A DNA stretch of 64,000 nucleotides from Lysobacter daejeonensis GH1-9 (GTDB lineage: Bacteria; Pseudomonadota; Gammaproteobacteria; Xanthomonadales; Xanthomonadaceae): NCBI RefSeq assembly GCF_000768355.1, contig NZ_AVPU01000004.1, positions 62,001-126,000 on the forward strand. The letters are read 5' to 3'. A program made the position numbers and the translations under genes. Under the pieces are notes generated by a model that did no database searches, was not told the origin of the DNA, and saw nothing but the letters and a program-made list of their open reading frames with translations. How positions within the stretch are numbered: the stretch's first letter is position 1; each line of letters opens with the position of its first letter. Shown here in pieces: positions 48,762 through 59,200 of the stretch.

Positions 48762-51700
48762 ATGGGTCTGGGGTTCGCACGAAATACTCGAAATGCAGGA
48801 GCAGGGAAGAGCTGGGTTGTCCGGCTCTGTGCCCTGTTGATGCTGCTCGGCATGTCGTTCGGTGCGTTCGCACAATCCGTCAAGTGCTCCGACTTCGGCG
48901 GCGTTCTGGACGGAAGCGTCCCGGGCGCCGTCAACCCGAGCCAGCTCGAAGTCGACACGCTCGTATGCATCGTCCGCAACTACCCGCGGTCGGCCTATCC
49001 GCCGGATGGCTTCATTGCCAACCTTCAGTACCAGCCCGGCCAGGAAAAGCTGGTCATCTTCGACAACGTCTTCTGGAGCGGCAACATTGCCTGCAATGAC
49101 GTCCAGGACAACAAGATCTGGTTCGTGAACTCCGACGTTGCGCGGTTCCGCGAGGACTGCCAGAACGTTCTGATTCCTGTTGAATCCATCAACAAACGCG
49201 GGCCGAACTTCGCTGCAGTCGGCGTTCCCTTCAGCTATCGGCTGTTGATTCCGGTACTGATCGACCCACAGACCGGTGCCGTCGTGCTCAATGGCGAGTC
49301 GCAAGACGACCTGCACGGCATCACGCTGTACGACAACATCGGCATAGACCCGGTCTCCGTGACCGTCAACGGGCCAGATGACAACGATCCCAGCACGCCG
49401 CCGGTTCAGTATCCGGTGACGATTCCTGGTACCGGCGTCGACCTGAGTCTGGTCGGCACCCCAAGCGTGCGCCGGTGCACCGACCTGTCGTGTACGTCGC
49501 TGGGTGCGGCCATCAGTACGAACATCGTCGTCAACGCGAACGGACTGATCGAATTCCACTTCCCGCCTGGCTTTATTCTGCCAAAAGGTGGACGTATCGC
49601 GATCGACGTGACCGTAGTTCTCGACGACAACCCGTCGGTGAACAGCCTCGGCAAGTCCTTCGTCAACAACGCGATCTGGCAGTTCGGTCGCCTGATCGAT
49701 GGCACGTTCTACAACCCACTTCCGGGTGAGAGCGGCGCGTCCAATCCGGCGGTGATCGCGGGCCCCAATCTGGTCGTCAACAAGAGCGGCACCGCGGCGC
49801 TCGGCAGCGCTGGCCTCAATCTTGGCGAATGGGGCGAATTCACCATCGATGCAGTGAACACCGGCCAGTTCGATGCCTGGAACGTGACGCTGCTCGATCG
49901 CCTGCCCGATGGCCCCAACGGCGGCATGTGCGACATGATGCCGCAGATCACCTCTGTGCGCCTTGGAGGCGCCACACTCACCCAGGGAACGCAGTACACC
50001 TTTTCGTACTCTGCCGTGCCGACGTGCGAGATGAGCATCACGCTGCTCGACGCGGCCGGGCCGGTCGCGCCTGGCCAACATCTCATCGTCGAATACAAGA
50101 CCAAACTCGACGCCAACAGCAAGAATGGCGAAACGCTTACCAATGTGGCCGGCGCGACGCGCTGGTACAACGACGACAGCGCGAATCCTGCGCGCGTGGA
50201 GATCAATCGCGCGCTGACCGACGGAACCGTCGGTGTAGATGACCATGAAGATGCGCATTCGCTCGCGGTGCTGCTGTCGGGCTTCTTCTATGAGAAAACG
50301 GTCCGCAACGTCACCAGCGGCGTCGATCCCGCGCGCACGGCGGTGCCGGGCGACGTTCTGCACTACACGTTGCGTCTACAGGCGACTGACTCAAGCTTCA
50401 CGGACTCGATCTTCCGCGACCAGTTGCCAGCGGATTTCGTTCCAGGCTCGCTCAGCTTTACGGCGCTGCCGGCTGGCGCGGTCAATAACAGCAATCCCAA
50501 CACCGGCTTGATCGACATCGGCAATATCGATCTCGCCGCGGGCGGCGAGGTGCGGGTCGAATTCGACGTCAGCCTGCTGTCGACGCTGGCGCACGGTCAC
50601 CTCGTCATCAATCAGGCGCAGCTGCTCAGCAGCAGCGGCAGCTTCCTCGCGGACAGCGATGATCCGACCGTCAACGGCCAGGCCGATCCCGATCCGGCCG
50701 TCGATGACGAAGATCCCACCGTGGTGCGCATCTCGGCGCCGCCAGTGCCGCCGACCAAGGCGTTGCTGTCGCCGACCAATGGCGAGGCCACGATCGGTCA
50801 GGAGCTCGTCTACCGCATCGCCGTGCCCGGCCAGCCGCGCAACGCGCCGATGCACGACGTGCAGGTGCTCGATGCGCTCAACGCAAATCTCGAGTATGTG
50901 AGCGCGACCGTAACCGTCGGCGGCGTGGTCAATGGCGTCGGCGTGGCCAACACCAGCACCGCGTCGCAGGTGTCGATCACCATCGATCAGATCGCCGCTG
51001 GACAGCAGGCCTTCATCGACGTGCGCGTGCGTGTGCGCAATACGTTGAGCGCTCAACAGGGAGTGGACGTCGACAACACCGCTTCGATCTCGTGGGCGGA
51101 AGTCGACGGTGGCGCCCGCGAACCGGCCCAGGTGACCAATCCGGTCGTTTTCAACATCGTCGAGCCGGCGCTGACCATCGCCAAGGCCGCCGACCGTGCT
51201 ACCGCGGTCCCCAGTGACATCATCCGCTACACGATTACCTTGACCGCCGCGAATGGCGCCGATGCCTCCGGCGCGTTCGACGTATCGCTGGTGGACACGC
51301 TGAGCTCGGGTCTGGCATACGCCGGTAATCCTGTGGTCACCGGCACCGGCAACTCGCTTGGCGCGCCGGTCGTGACCGGCGACGGCAGTGTGGGCGCACC
51401 GCAGACACTCGTGTGGAGCCTTGCCGACGGGAGCGCAAACATCGACATCGCCGAAGGTGCCTCTGTGGAGGTGTCCTACGACGTGCGTGTGCTGGACAGT
51501 GTGCTCGCTGACCAGCAACTCACCAATACTGCGGTTGCGCGCTGGACTGGCCTGGATTCGGCCAACGCCAACGAGCGCACCGGCGCCGACGGCGTTGGCC
51601 AGCTTAACGACTATGTGACCGCGCCGGTGTCCACGACCGTGATCACCCCGGGCGCGCGCCCGGCCAAGCAGTTGGTCGCGCCGGCCACGGGCTTGGCGAC

Positions 51701-54700
51701 CATCGGCCAGGAGGTCACCTATTCGATCATTGTGCCTAGCGCTCCCAGCAGCGCGACGCTGTATGACGTTGCGGTCACCGATGTGCTTGACGGGAACGTC
51801 GAGTTCGTCAGCGCCGCCGTGACCGGCGTGAGCGGTGCATCGACCACGGCCAGCACCGCGACGCAGATGAGCGTCACCATCCCGCAGATTCCCGCGGGCC
51901 AACAGGCGACGATCGAACTGCACGTGCGCGTGCGTAACATCGCCACCGCGCAACAAGGCGTGATGGTCAGCAACACCGCCTCGTACACCTACGCGAAGAC
52001 CTCGGGCGGAGCGGCGGTTACGCCGCTGGTGAGCCCCGCGGCAACGTTCACCATCGTCGAGCCGGCGATTGCCGTCGCCAAGACGGGTGACAAGACCGGT
52101 GCGAAGGGCGGTGACATCGTGCGCTACACCGTCAGCCTGACGGCGGCTGCAGATCCGAATGCGTCCGATGCCTTCGAGCTGCGCCTGGTCGACACGCTAG
52201 CGCCGGGTCTGGAGTACGTCGGAAATCCGTCCGTAACCGGTGCCGGAAACACCATCGGCGCGCCGCAGGTCACCGGCAGTGGGACCGCCGGAAGCCCGTA
52301 CGTACTCACCTGGGGCGCAGCTGCGGGTAATGCCGCGATCGATGTCCCCAAGGGCGTGGTCGTGCAGGTCAGCTATGACGTGCGCGTGCAGAACAACGTC
52401 CCGGCGCTGACCACGCTCGCCAACAGCGTCTACGTGGATTGGACCGGCCTCGACGGCGGCAGCACCTTTGAACGCCACGGTGCAGGTTGCCCGAGCATCA
52501 CCGCGCCGAACGACTACTGCGCCGGTCCCGCGGTGCACTCGTTGCTTACTGATCCGCCGCGCCTCAACTTCACCAAGACCGTGGTCAGCGCGATGCCCGC
52601 GCATCCCGGCGATGTGGTTAGCTACCGCCTGCAGCTGAGCAACCTGAGCAATGTCAGCGTCGCCGGTCTGTCGCTGGTCGATGAGATCGATGCGCTCAAC
52701 AATCCAGCGATGTTCGTTCCGGGTACGCTCGCCATCGTCGGCGCGCTGCCGGCCGGTGCGACCAGTAGCACCAATCCGACGGGCGGTGGCAAAGGCACCG
52801 GCCGCATCGAGATTGGGAACATCGCGCTGGGTGCCGTGGGTTCAGGTTTCGAAACCGTGGTGATCGAGTACCAGGTGCAACTCGTGCCGGTGATCGCCAA
52901 TGGCACGATCGTACTCAACCAGGCGCACGCGCAGTTCGGCGCCGCGCTCATCGCGCTCAGTGACGATCCTGGCGTCAACGGCTTGGCCAACCCGGATGTG
53001 TCCGGCGACGAGGATCCGACCCGCCTGCCCATCGAATCGGCACCGGAGCTGGTCGTACAGAAGACCTCAGCCTACCTCGGCGCGGATCCCAACATGCTGA
53101 TGGCCGGCGACACACTGCGCTACACGATCACGGTCCGCAACATCGGCGATGACCATGCGCATGGCGTGATTCTGCGCGACCTTGTGCCTGCCAACACCAC
53201 CTATGTGGCGGGCAGCACCGCGCTCAATGGCGTGGCCGTGGCCGATGGCGCCAACGGGTCGCCACTGATCAACGGCATTGCCATTACGTCGCCGGTCGAA
53301 ACCACGGCTGGCGTCGTCCGCGCCGACAACCCTGCGGATGCCGCGGCCAACGTCGCCACGATCACCTTCAGCGTGGTCGTCGATACGGACGCGGACGACG
53401 GAACCGTCATTGCCAACCAGGCCTTTGTCACTGGCGCGGATCTAGCAAACGAAGTTCCGTCCGATGATCCGCGTACGCCGGTCGTCAACGATCCCACCCG
53501 AGACGTCGTCGGTAACGTGGCGCTGCTCTACGCCGACAAGGCTGCAGTTCTGCGCGTCGACGGCGGCTTGCCGGGCGTGGTAGATCCGCTCGACACGCTG
53601 CTCTACACCATTCGCATCTACAACAACGGCAAGGCGCCGGCCACCCAGGTTGTGCTCCGCGATGACGTGCCGCAGCACACTACGTGGGTTGCGAACTCGC
53701 TCACCCTGAACGGCCAGCCTGTCGGCCAACCGGATGGTGGCGTCTCGCCGCTGATTGCCGGCATCTCCATCGGCACGCTCAATCCGGGCCAGATGGCGAC
53801 CGTGCAGTTCGAGCTGCGCGTCAACGCTGGCACGGCCGGCGGTACGTTGATCGTGAACCAGGCACGCGTGACAAGCACCGCGCAACCGCCACTGCTGACC
53901 GATGGTGACGGTAATCCTTCCACGGGCCCCGAGCCGACCGTGGTGGTCGTCGGTGGCACGCAGACGCTAACCATAAACAAGCAGGTGGCCGTGGTCGGCG
54001 GGGGGGCGGCATTGCCGGGCGCCGAACTCGAGTACGTGGTGATCGTGCGCAACATCTCGACCGTGCCTGCCACGCAGGTGCGCATCGTTGACGACCTCAA
54101 CGCGACTGCCTCGGGCCAGCTCACCTATGTCAACGGTTCGGCCACGTTGAACGGCAGCAGTGCCGGCGTCAGCTCCAGCGGACAGGTGATCACCGCCGAT
54201 TACACGGACGCTTATGGCGATCTCGCACCCGGCGCGTCGGCGACGCTGCGTTTTCGCGCCATGCTTGCGTCCAACGTCGCGGCTGGCACGCGCGTGGCCA
54301 ACACCGGCGTCGTCAACTGGGACAACCCGGTGCAGACCGCGAGCGCGAGCGTCGCCTTCGACGTCGGCAGCCGGATAGGTGTCGGTGTGCTGAGCGGCCG
54401 CGCCTGGCACGACGCAGACTTCAATCGGACCGCCGACGCTGGCGAGCGCGTGCTTGCGGGCTGGGGTGTGGCGCTGTATCGCAACAACCAGCTCGAACGC
54501 AGCACTACCACCGACGCCAACGGTGCGTGGCAGATCGCGAACGTGGCCCCGAACGCCGGCAGCTCCGACGCGCTTGAAGTGCGCTTCACCGCACCAGGCG
54601 CTACCGCGGCCACGGCCAAGCTTGGTTACGCCCACTCAGTGTTCAACAACGACCTGCAGCGCATCCACGCGATCGTTGTGCAGAGCGGCAGCAGCCTGCC

Positions 54701-56246
54701 CAACCTCAACCTGCCGATTGAGCCCAATGGCGTTGTCTACGAGTCCATGAACCGTGGCGTGGTTCCGGGTGCGCGCGTACGCATGCTCGATGCGGCCGGT
54801 GTCTCGGCGCTGCCCGCCAGTTGCTTCGCCGATCCGGTGCAGCAGGGCCAAGTCACCCAGCAGTGGGGCTACTACCGCTTCGATCTGAACTTCGCAGACC
54901 TGGCTTGCCCGGCGGGCGGTAGCTACGTCATTGAAGTGGCTCCGCCGTCTGCGGACTTCCTGGCCGGTGCGTCCGCCCTGATTCCGCCGACATCGGATGC
55001 GACCACCACGGCGTTCTCCGTGCCGAGTTGTCCGGCGGGCGTGAGCGATGCCGTCCCCGGCACCATCGAGCGTTGTGAGGCGCAGCCGTCGGAGTTCGCT
55101 CCGTCCACGGCGGTGGCGGCGCGTTCGGTGGGAACAACCTACTACCTGCACCTGCGGCTGGATAACACGTTCGTTCCCGGCAGCAGCCAGATCTTCAACA
55201 ACCACATCCCGCTGGACCTGGACCTGGGTGAGGCGTTGGCCATTAGCAAGACAACGCCGATGAAGAACGTCACGCGCGGCCAGCTGGTGCCGTACACCAT
55301 CACGCTGCGCAACCTTTCGGGCTTGCAGCTGCGCGATGTGCGTGCGGTCGACTACTACCCGGCGGGCTTCCGCTACGTCCCGGGCTCGGCACGCGTCGAC
55401 AACGTGCCGACCGAACCCCAGCAGGAAGGCCGCCAGCTGAGGTGGAGCGGTGTCGCCTTCGGCACGGCCGATGAGCACGTCATCACCTTGTTGTTGGCTG
55501 TGGGTGCCGGCGTGGGCGAGGGCGAATTCGTGAACCGGGCCCGCGTCTGGAACGGGTTGACTGACCGTCCGCTGTCCGGGGAGGCCACGGCCACCGTGCG
55601 AGTGACGCCGGACACGACCTTCGACTGCACCGACGTCCTCGGCAAGGTGTTCGACGACGCCAATCGCAACGGCGTGCAGGACCAAGGCGAAGGTGGCATT
55701 GGCGGCGTCCGCGTGGTCAGTGCGCGCGGCCTCGCGGCCACTACCGACAAGCACGGTCGTTACCACCTGACCTGTGCCGTGGTGCCGAACGAAGACCGTG
55801 GCAGCAACTTCGTGCTGAAGCTGGACGATCGGACCCTGCCCAGTGGCTATCGCCTGTCCACCAAGCAGACCGTGATAGCGCGCGCCACCCGCGGCAAGGC
55901 GCTGAGCATCGATTACGGTGCCTCGGTCTTCCGCGTGGTCAGCCTCGACCTCAGCGATGAGGTGTTCGAGCGCGATGGCACCGAGCTGCGCCGCCACTGG
56001 CAGCCGCGCTTGCAGACGCTGCTCGACGAACTGGTGAAGGAGCCCGCCGTGCTGCGCCTGTCCTATCTGGCGGACCTTGAAGACCCGGATCTGGTCGAAG
56101 CCCGCATCGCCGCGATCAAGGAGTTGGTCGTACAGGCTTGGCCATCGGCCGGCGCCAGCTACCAGCTCACCGTGGAGCAACAGACTTTCTGGCGCCGTGG
56201 CGCGCCAGTGCAGCGCCCCTCCGACAACCAGGGGGCGCGTAAGTGA
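48762..56246 (+). CDS. Giant DUF11-repeat surface protein, 2494 residues
   Basis: A secreted protein with a long signal peptide (cleavage after AFA, residue 37). After a unique N-terminal domain (about 38-330) come ten DUF11-type beta-sandwich repeats starting near residues 336, 507, 663, 803, 965, 1103, 1265, 1428, 1586 and 1734 (typical core GDVVSYRLQLSNLSN). An SdrD-B-like domain (GRAWHDADFNRTADAGE, about 1874), an eleventh DUF11 repeat (2157) and a second SdrD-B-like domain (GKVFDDANRNGVQDQGE, 2287) follow. The C-terminus (TELRRHWQPRLQTLLDEL) looks OmpA-like. I chose ATG 48762 before the signal peptide; an open frame to 48594 runs into the riboswitch. It overlaps the OMP gene by 4 bases. 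Adhesin role is inferred. Confidence 0.85.
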   Translation: MGLGFARNTRNAGAGKSWVVRLCALLMLLGMSFGAFAQSVKCSDFGGVLDGSVPGAVNPSQLEVDTLVCIVRNYPRSAYPPDGFIANLQYQPGQEKLVIFDNVFWSGNIACNDVQDNKIWFVNSDVARFREDCQNVLIPVESINKRGPNFAAVGVPFSYRLLIPVLIDPQTGAVVLNGESQDDLHGITLYDNIGIDPVSVTVNGPDDNDPSTPPVQYPVTIPGTGVDLSLVGTPSVRRCTDLSCTSLGAAISTNIVVNANGLIEFHFPPGFILPKGGRIAIDVTVVLDDNPSVNSLGKSFVNNAIWQFGRLIDGTFYNPLPGESGASNPAVIAGPNLVVNKSGTAALGSAGLNLGEWGEFTIDAVNTGQFDAWNVTLLDRLPDGPNGGMCDMMPQITSVRLGGATLTQGTQYTFSYSAVPTCEMSITLLDAAGPVAPGQHLIVEYKTKLDANSKNGETLTNVAGATRWYNDDSANPARVEINRALTDGTVGVDDHEDAHSLAVLLSGFFYEKTVRNVTSGVDPARTAVPGDVLHYTLRLQATDSSFTDSIFRDQLPADFVPGSLSFTALPAGAVNNSNPNTGLIDIGNIDLAAGGEVRVEFDVSLLSTLAHGHLVINQAQLLSSSGSFLADSDDPTVNGQADPDPAVDDEDPTVVRISAPPVPPTKALLSPTNGEATIGQELVYRIAVPGQPRNAPMHDVQVLDALNANLEYVSATVTVGGVVNGVGVANTSTASQVSITIDQIAAGQQAFIDVRVRVRNTLSAQQGVDVDNTASISWAEVDGGAREPAQVTNPVVFNIVEPALTIAKAADRATAVPSDIIRYTITLTAANGADASGAFDVSLVDTLSSGLAYAGNPVVTGTGNSLGAPVVTGDGSVGAPQTLVWSLADGSANIDIAEGASVEVSYDVRVLDSVLADQQLTNTAVARWTGLDSANANERTGADGVGQLNDYVTAPVSTTVITPGARPAKQLVAPATGLATIGQEVTYSIIVPSAPSSATLYDVAVTDVLDGNVEFVSAAVTGVSGASTTASTATQMSVTIPQIPAGQQATIELHVRVRNIATAQQGVMVSNTASYTYAKTSGGAAVTPLVSPAATFTIVEPAIAVAKTGDKTGAKGGDIVRYTVSLTAAADPNASDAFELRLVDTLAPGLEYVGNPSVTGAGNTIGAPQVTGSGTAGSPYVLTWGAAAGNAAIDVPKGVVVQVSYDVRVQNNVPALTTLANSVYVDWTGLDGGSTFERHGAGCPSITAPNDYCAGPAVHSLLTDPPRLNFTKTVVSAMPAHPGDVVSYRLQLSNLSNVSVAGLSLVDEIDALNNPAMFVPGTLAIVGALPAGATSSTNPTGGGKGTGRIEIGNIALGAVGSGFETVVIEYQVQLVPVIANGTIVLNQAHAQFGAALIALSDDPGVNGLANPDVSGDEDPTRLPIESAPELVVQKTSAYLGADPNMLMAGDTLRYTITVRNIGDDHAHGVILRDLVPANTTYVAGSTALNGVAVADGANGSPLINGIAITSPVETTAGVVRADNPADAAANVATITFSVVVDTDADDGTVIANQAFVTGADLANEVPSDDPRTPVVNDPTRDVVGNVALLYADKAAVLRVDGGLPGVVDPLDTLLYTIRIYNNGKAPATQVVLRDDVPQHTTWVANSLTLNGQPVGQPDGGVSPLIAGISIGTLNPGQMATVQFELRVNAGTAGGTLIVNQARVTSTAQPPLLTDGDGNPSTGPEPTVVVVGGTQTLTINKQVAVVGGGAALPGAELEYVVIVRNISTVPATQVRIVDDLNATASGQLTYVNGSATLNGSSAGVSSSGQVITADYTDAYGDLAPGASATLRFRAMLASNVAAGTRVANTGVVNWDNPVQTASASVAFDVGSRIGVGVLSGRAWHDADFNRTADAGERVLAGWGVALYRNNQLERSTTTDANGAWQIANVAPNAGSSDALEVRFTAPGATAATAKLGYAHSVFNNDLQRIHAIVVQSGSSLPNLNLPIEPNGVVYESMNRGVVPGARVRMLDAAGVSALPASCFADPVQQGQVTQQWGYYRFDLNFADLACPAGGSYVIEVAPPSADFLAGASALIPPTSDATTTAFSVPSCPAGVSDAVPGTIERCEAQPSEFAPSTAVAARSVGTTYYLHLRLDNTFVPGSSQIFNNHIPLDLDLGEALAISKTTPMKNVTRGQLVPYTITLRNLSGLQLRDVRAVDYYPAGFRYVPGSARVDNVPTEPQQEGRQLRWSGVAFGTADEHVITLLLAVGAGVGEGEFVNRARVWNGLTDRPLSGEATATVRVTPDTTFDCTDVLGKVFDDANRNGVQDQGEGGIGGVRVVSARGLAATTDKHGRYHLTCAVVPNEDRGSNFVLKLDDRTLPSGYRLSTKQTVIARATRGKALSIDYGASVFRVVSLDLSDEVFERDGTELRRHWQPRLQTLLDELVKEPAVLRLSYLADLEDPDLVEARIAAIKELVVQAWPSAGASYQLTVEQQTFWRRGAPVQRPSDNQGARK
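50748..52553 (+). repeat. Internal tandem duplication of a two-repeat DUF11 unit
   Basis: Unit A (50748-51653, 906 bases) and unit B (51654-52553, 900 bases) each encode the same pair of DUF11 domains. Matching anchors are GEATIGQELVYRIAVP and GLATIGQEVTYSIIVP, then VVTGTGNSLGAPVVTG and SVTGAGNTIGAPQVTG, then ARWTGLDSAN and VDWTGLDGGS. The copies have diverged at many codons, so the duplication is not recent. Confidence 0.8.
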
Positions 56247-59200
56247 ACACCAGGCTGAAGAACAACATGTTGAAGAACCGCATGCGACTGTCGCTGTTGG
56301 CCCTGGGCCTGATGACCGCCACGGCGGTGGCGCAGTCGGCCGAGGACCAGGGCGTCAACGAACCGGTCGCCGATGGCCAGCCAGCCAAGGATGTGCCGAT
56401 GGGCGAGGCGGTCGAGCGCCACCTCTCGGGTGACCAGGCATTCCGCCCACTGGTGCGTGATCCAGGCGTGCTGGAGCACCAAGGCGGCGACCGGGTCGAG
56501 AAGCAGCAGGTCGACGGACAGGTGATGGAGACGGTGAAGCTGGGCGGCATCGTCGCGCCGCTGCACTTCGACTCGGGTGCGATCACCATCCGCAACGAGG
56601 ACATCGAGAAGATCCGGCGCGCGATGGAGTCGGTGCGCGGCAAGGCCAACGTGCGCCTGCACCTGGTCGGCCATGCCGACAACCAGCGCCTGTCGCCGGA
56701 GTTGACCGCGCGTTACGGTGACAACCAGGGCCTCTCGCGCGAACGCGCGGGTGAGGTGGCGGAATTGCTGCAGCGGGCCCTCACGCTTCCGCCGGAGGCC
56801 ATTGCCTTCGAAGGCATGGGCGATACCAAGCCGGTGGCCAGCAACGCCACGGATGCCGGGCGTTCGCGGAACCGCCGCGTCGAAGTGGAAGTCTGGTACG
56901 ACGAACCCCGCGCCGCCACCATGGAGCAGGAAGTGCTCGTCAAGGAGGACTTCCGCCAGATCAAGGTCTGCCGCGTGCAAGAGTTGTGCCTGATGCGGTT
57001 TCAGGACGGGCACGCCAAGCGCACGCGGGTGAACAACCTGGTGACCGCCCTGCACTACGGCGAAGAGGGTGTGGAGGTCTCCCCGGCGTTCATCGAGCAG
57101 GTGCGCAAGGCGTTCGCCAATCTTGAGGGCAAGCAGAACGTGACGGCCAAGTTCATCGGCTACTCCGATGACATGGCGCTGTCGGACCGCAACGCACGCA
57201 TCTATGGTGACGCCGACGCGTTGTCCAAGGCGCGGGCGCACCGCGCCGCGCTGGCAGTGCAGCAGGCGCTGGGCCTCCCCGCGGCAGCGGTGCAGAGCGA
57301 TGGCCGCGGCGCGACGGCGATGTTCGGCCAGAACGACACGCCGCAGGGCCGTGCACTCAACCGCCGCATCGAGGTGCAGTTCTGGTACGACGACCCCCTG
57401 CAGGAACTGCCGGAAGAGCCCCAGATGTGCCCGGCGGATGCGGGCAAGGAAGTCATCACCCGTGTGCACCAGCCGTCGGCAGGCCCTATCCCGACGCTGA
57501 TGCTGGAGGCCGGCGAAGCCATCGTCCCGGCCGGTTTCACCGATCACCTGCGCGCCGCCATGGACGAGGTCAAGGACCGCGAGCACGTGCGCCTGCGCTT
57601 CATCGGCTACACCGGCAACGAGCGCCTGGATCGCCGCACCACTGCGGTTTATGAAGACGACATCGGCTTGTCGGTGGCACGCGCACGGCGTGCGATGGAC
57701 GCCATCCGCAACGAGATGCAGCTCGGGTCGGACCAGGTGGAGCATGAGGGCCACGGCTTCGTGCAGGCGGCTGACGTGCCCAACGACGGCTTCGTCCAAG
57801 GCCTGGACTCCTATGTCGAAGTGCAGGTGGTCTACGACGAGCCCGCCGTGCGCGACGACCTGGAGGGCGTGGACATCACCCGCCTGAACCGCGAGTTGGC
57901 GCCGAGCAATGCGTTTGGCCTCAATCCGATGCACATCTCGGTCAACGGCGAACCCATCGACGACCCGGGGCGCAGCTCGTCTGACGTGCAGCGATGCACC
58001 GACGTGGCGTTGGACCAGGCCGGTATCCGCTTCCAGTTCGACGACCTGACCGCCGCGCCGCGTTTGTCGGTGTCCGCGTCACCCCAGGTGGCTACCGTGG
58101 ACACTCCAGTCCGCTTCCGCATGTACTCCAACTACAGCGGATTCATCCACCGCGCCGAGGTTCGCATCCACGAGAAGGGGCAGTCCGCGCAAGCCACGCC
58201 TTTGGCAGTGGTGGCGCTGGACGCCAACGGTGATGCCGAATGGCAGCCGATGGGCGAAAGCATCCCCGCCGCAGGCCGCGAGCTGCAGTACGTGCTGCGT
58301 GCCTACGACGAACAGGGTCGCTTCGACGAAACCAATGCGCGTCCGTTGTGGTTGGTCAACACGAACAGTGAAGGCAATGTCACAGACCTGCCTGCCACCG
58401 CAACCACCGATGGCACGCCGCCGCTCGCCGGTTATGGTGAAAGCAGCATTGCCCTGCGCAACATCCGCATCGGTGCCAACACGTTGGCCGTGCGCGGCAC
58501 CGGCATCCCCGAGGGACACACGGTATGGGTCGCCGGTCGGCCCGTCCCCGTGGACGCCAAGGGTGACTTCATCGCCGAGGAAATCCTGCCGGAAGGCCTG
58601 CACACCGTGGAAGTCGCCGTGCTGGATCCCGAGGGCAACGGCCACCTCTACCTGCGCGACCTTGAGCTGCGCGAGCGTGATCGCTTCTTTGTCGGCATCG
58701 CCGACCTGACGCTGGCCAAGAACCGCACCAAGGGCCCGGCGGACCTGCTGGAGGGCGAGAATACTGGCTTTGAACGCAATGCCTCGTTCTACGGTCGCCT
58801 GGCGTTCTTCGGTACCGAGAAGTTCGCCAATGGCTGGCGCCTGACCGCCAGTGCCGACACGCGCGAGGGGCCGGTGAAGGACCTCTTCGGCAACCTGCTG
58901 GACAAGGCCCCCGACGCGCTGTTCCGCCGCATCGATCCCGACTACCACTATCCCACCTTCGGCGACGACGGCGTCGTCGAGGAAATGGCGCCGACGCTGG
59001 GCAAGTTCTACCTGCGCGCCGAGCATGGCGATGACTTCGCGATGTGGGGCAACTTCCACACCGACTACGCCGGCAACGAACTGGCGCAGGTCGATCGCGG
59101 GCTCTACGGTGCGACCGCGGAGTGGAAGGCGGATGCGACCACCGCGTTCGGCGAGCGTCGCGCGGTCGTCAGCGGCTTTGCTGCCGAGCCGGGCACCATC

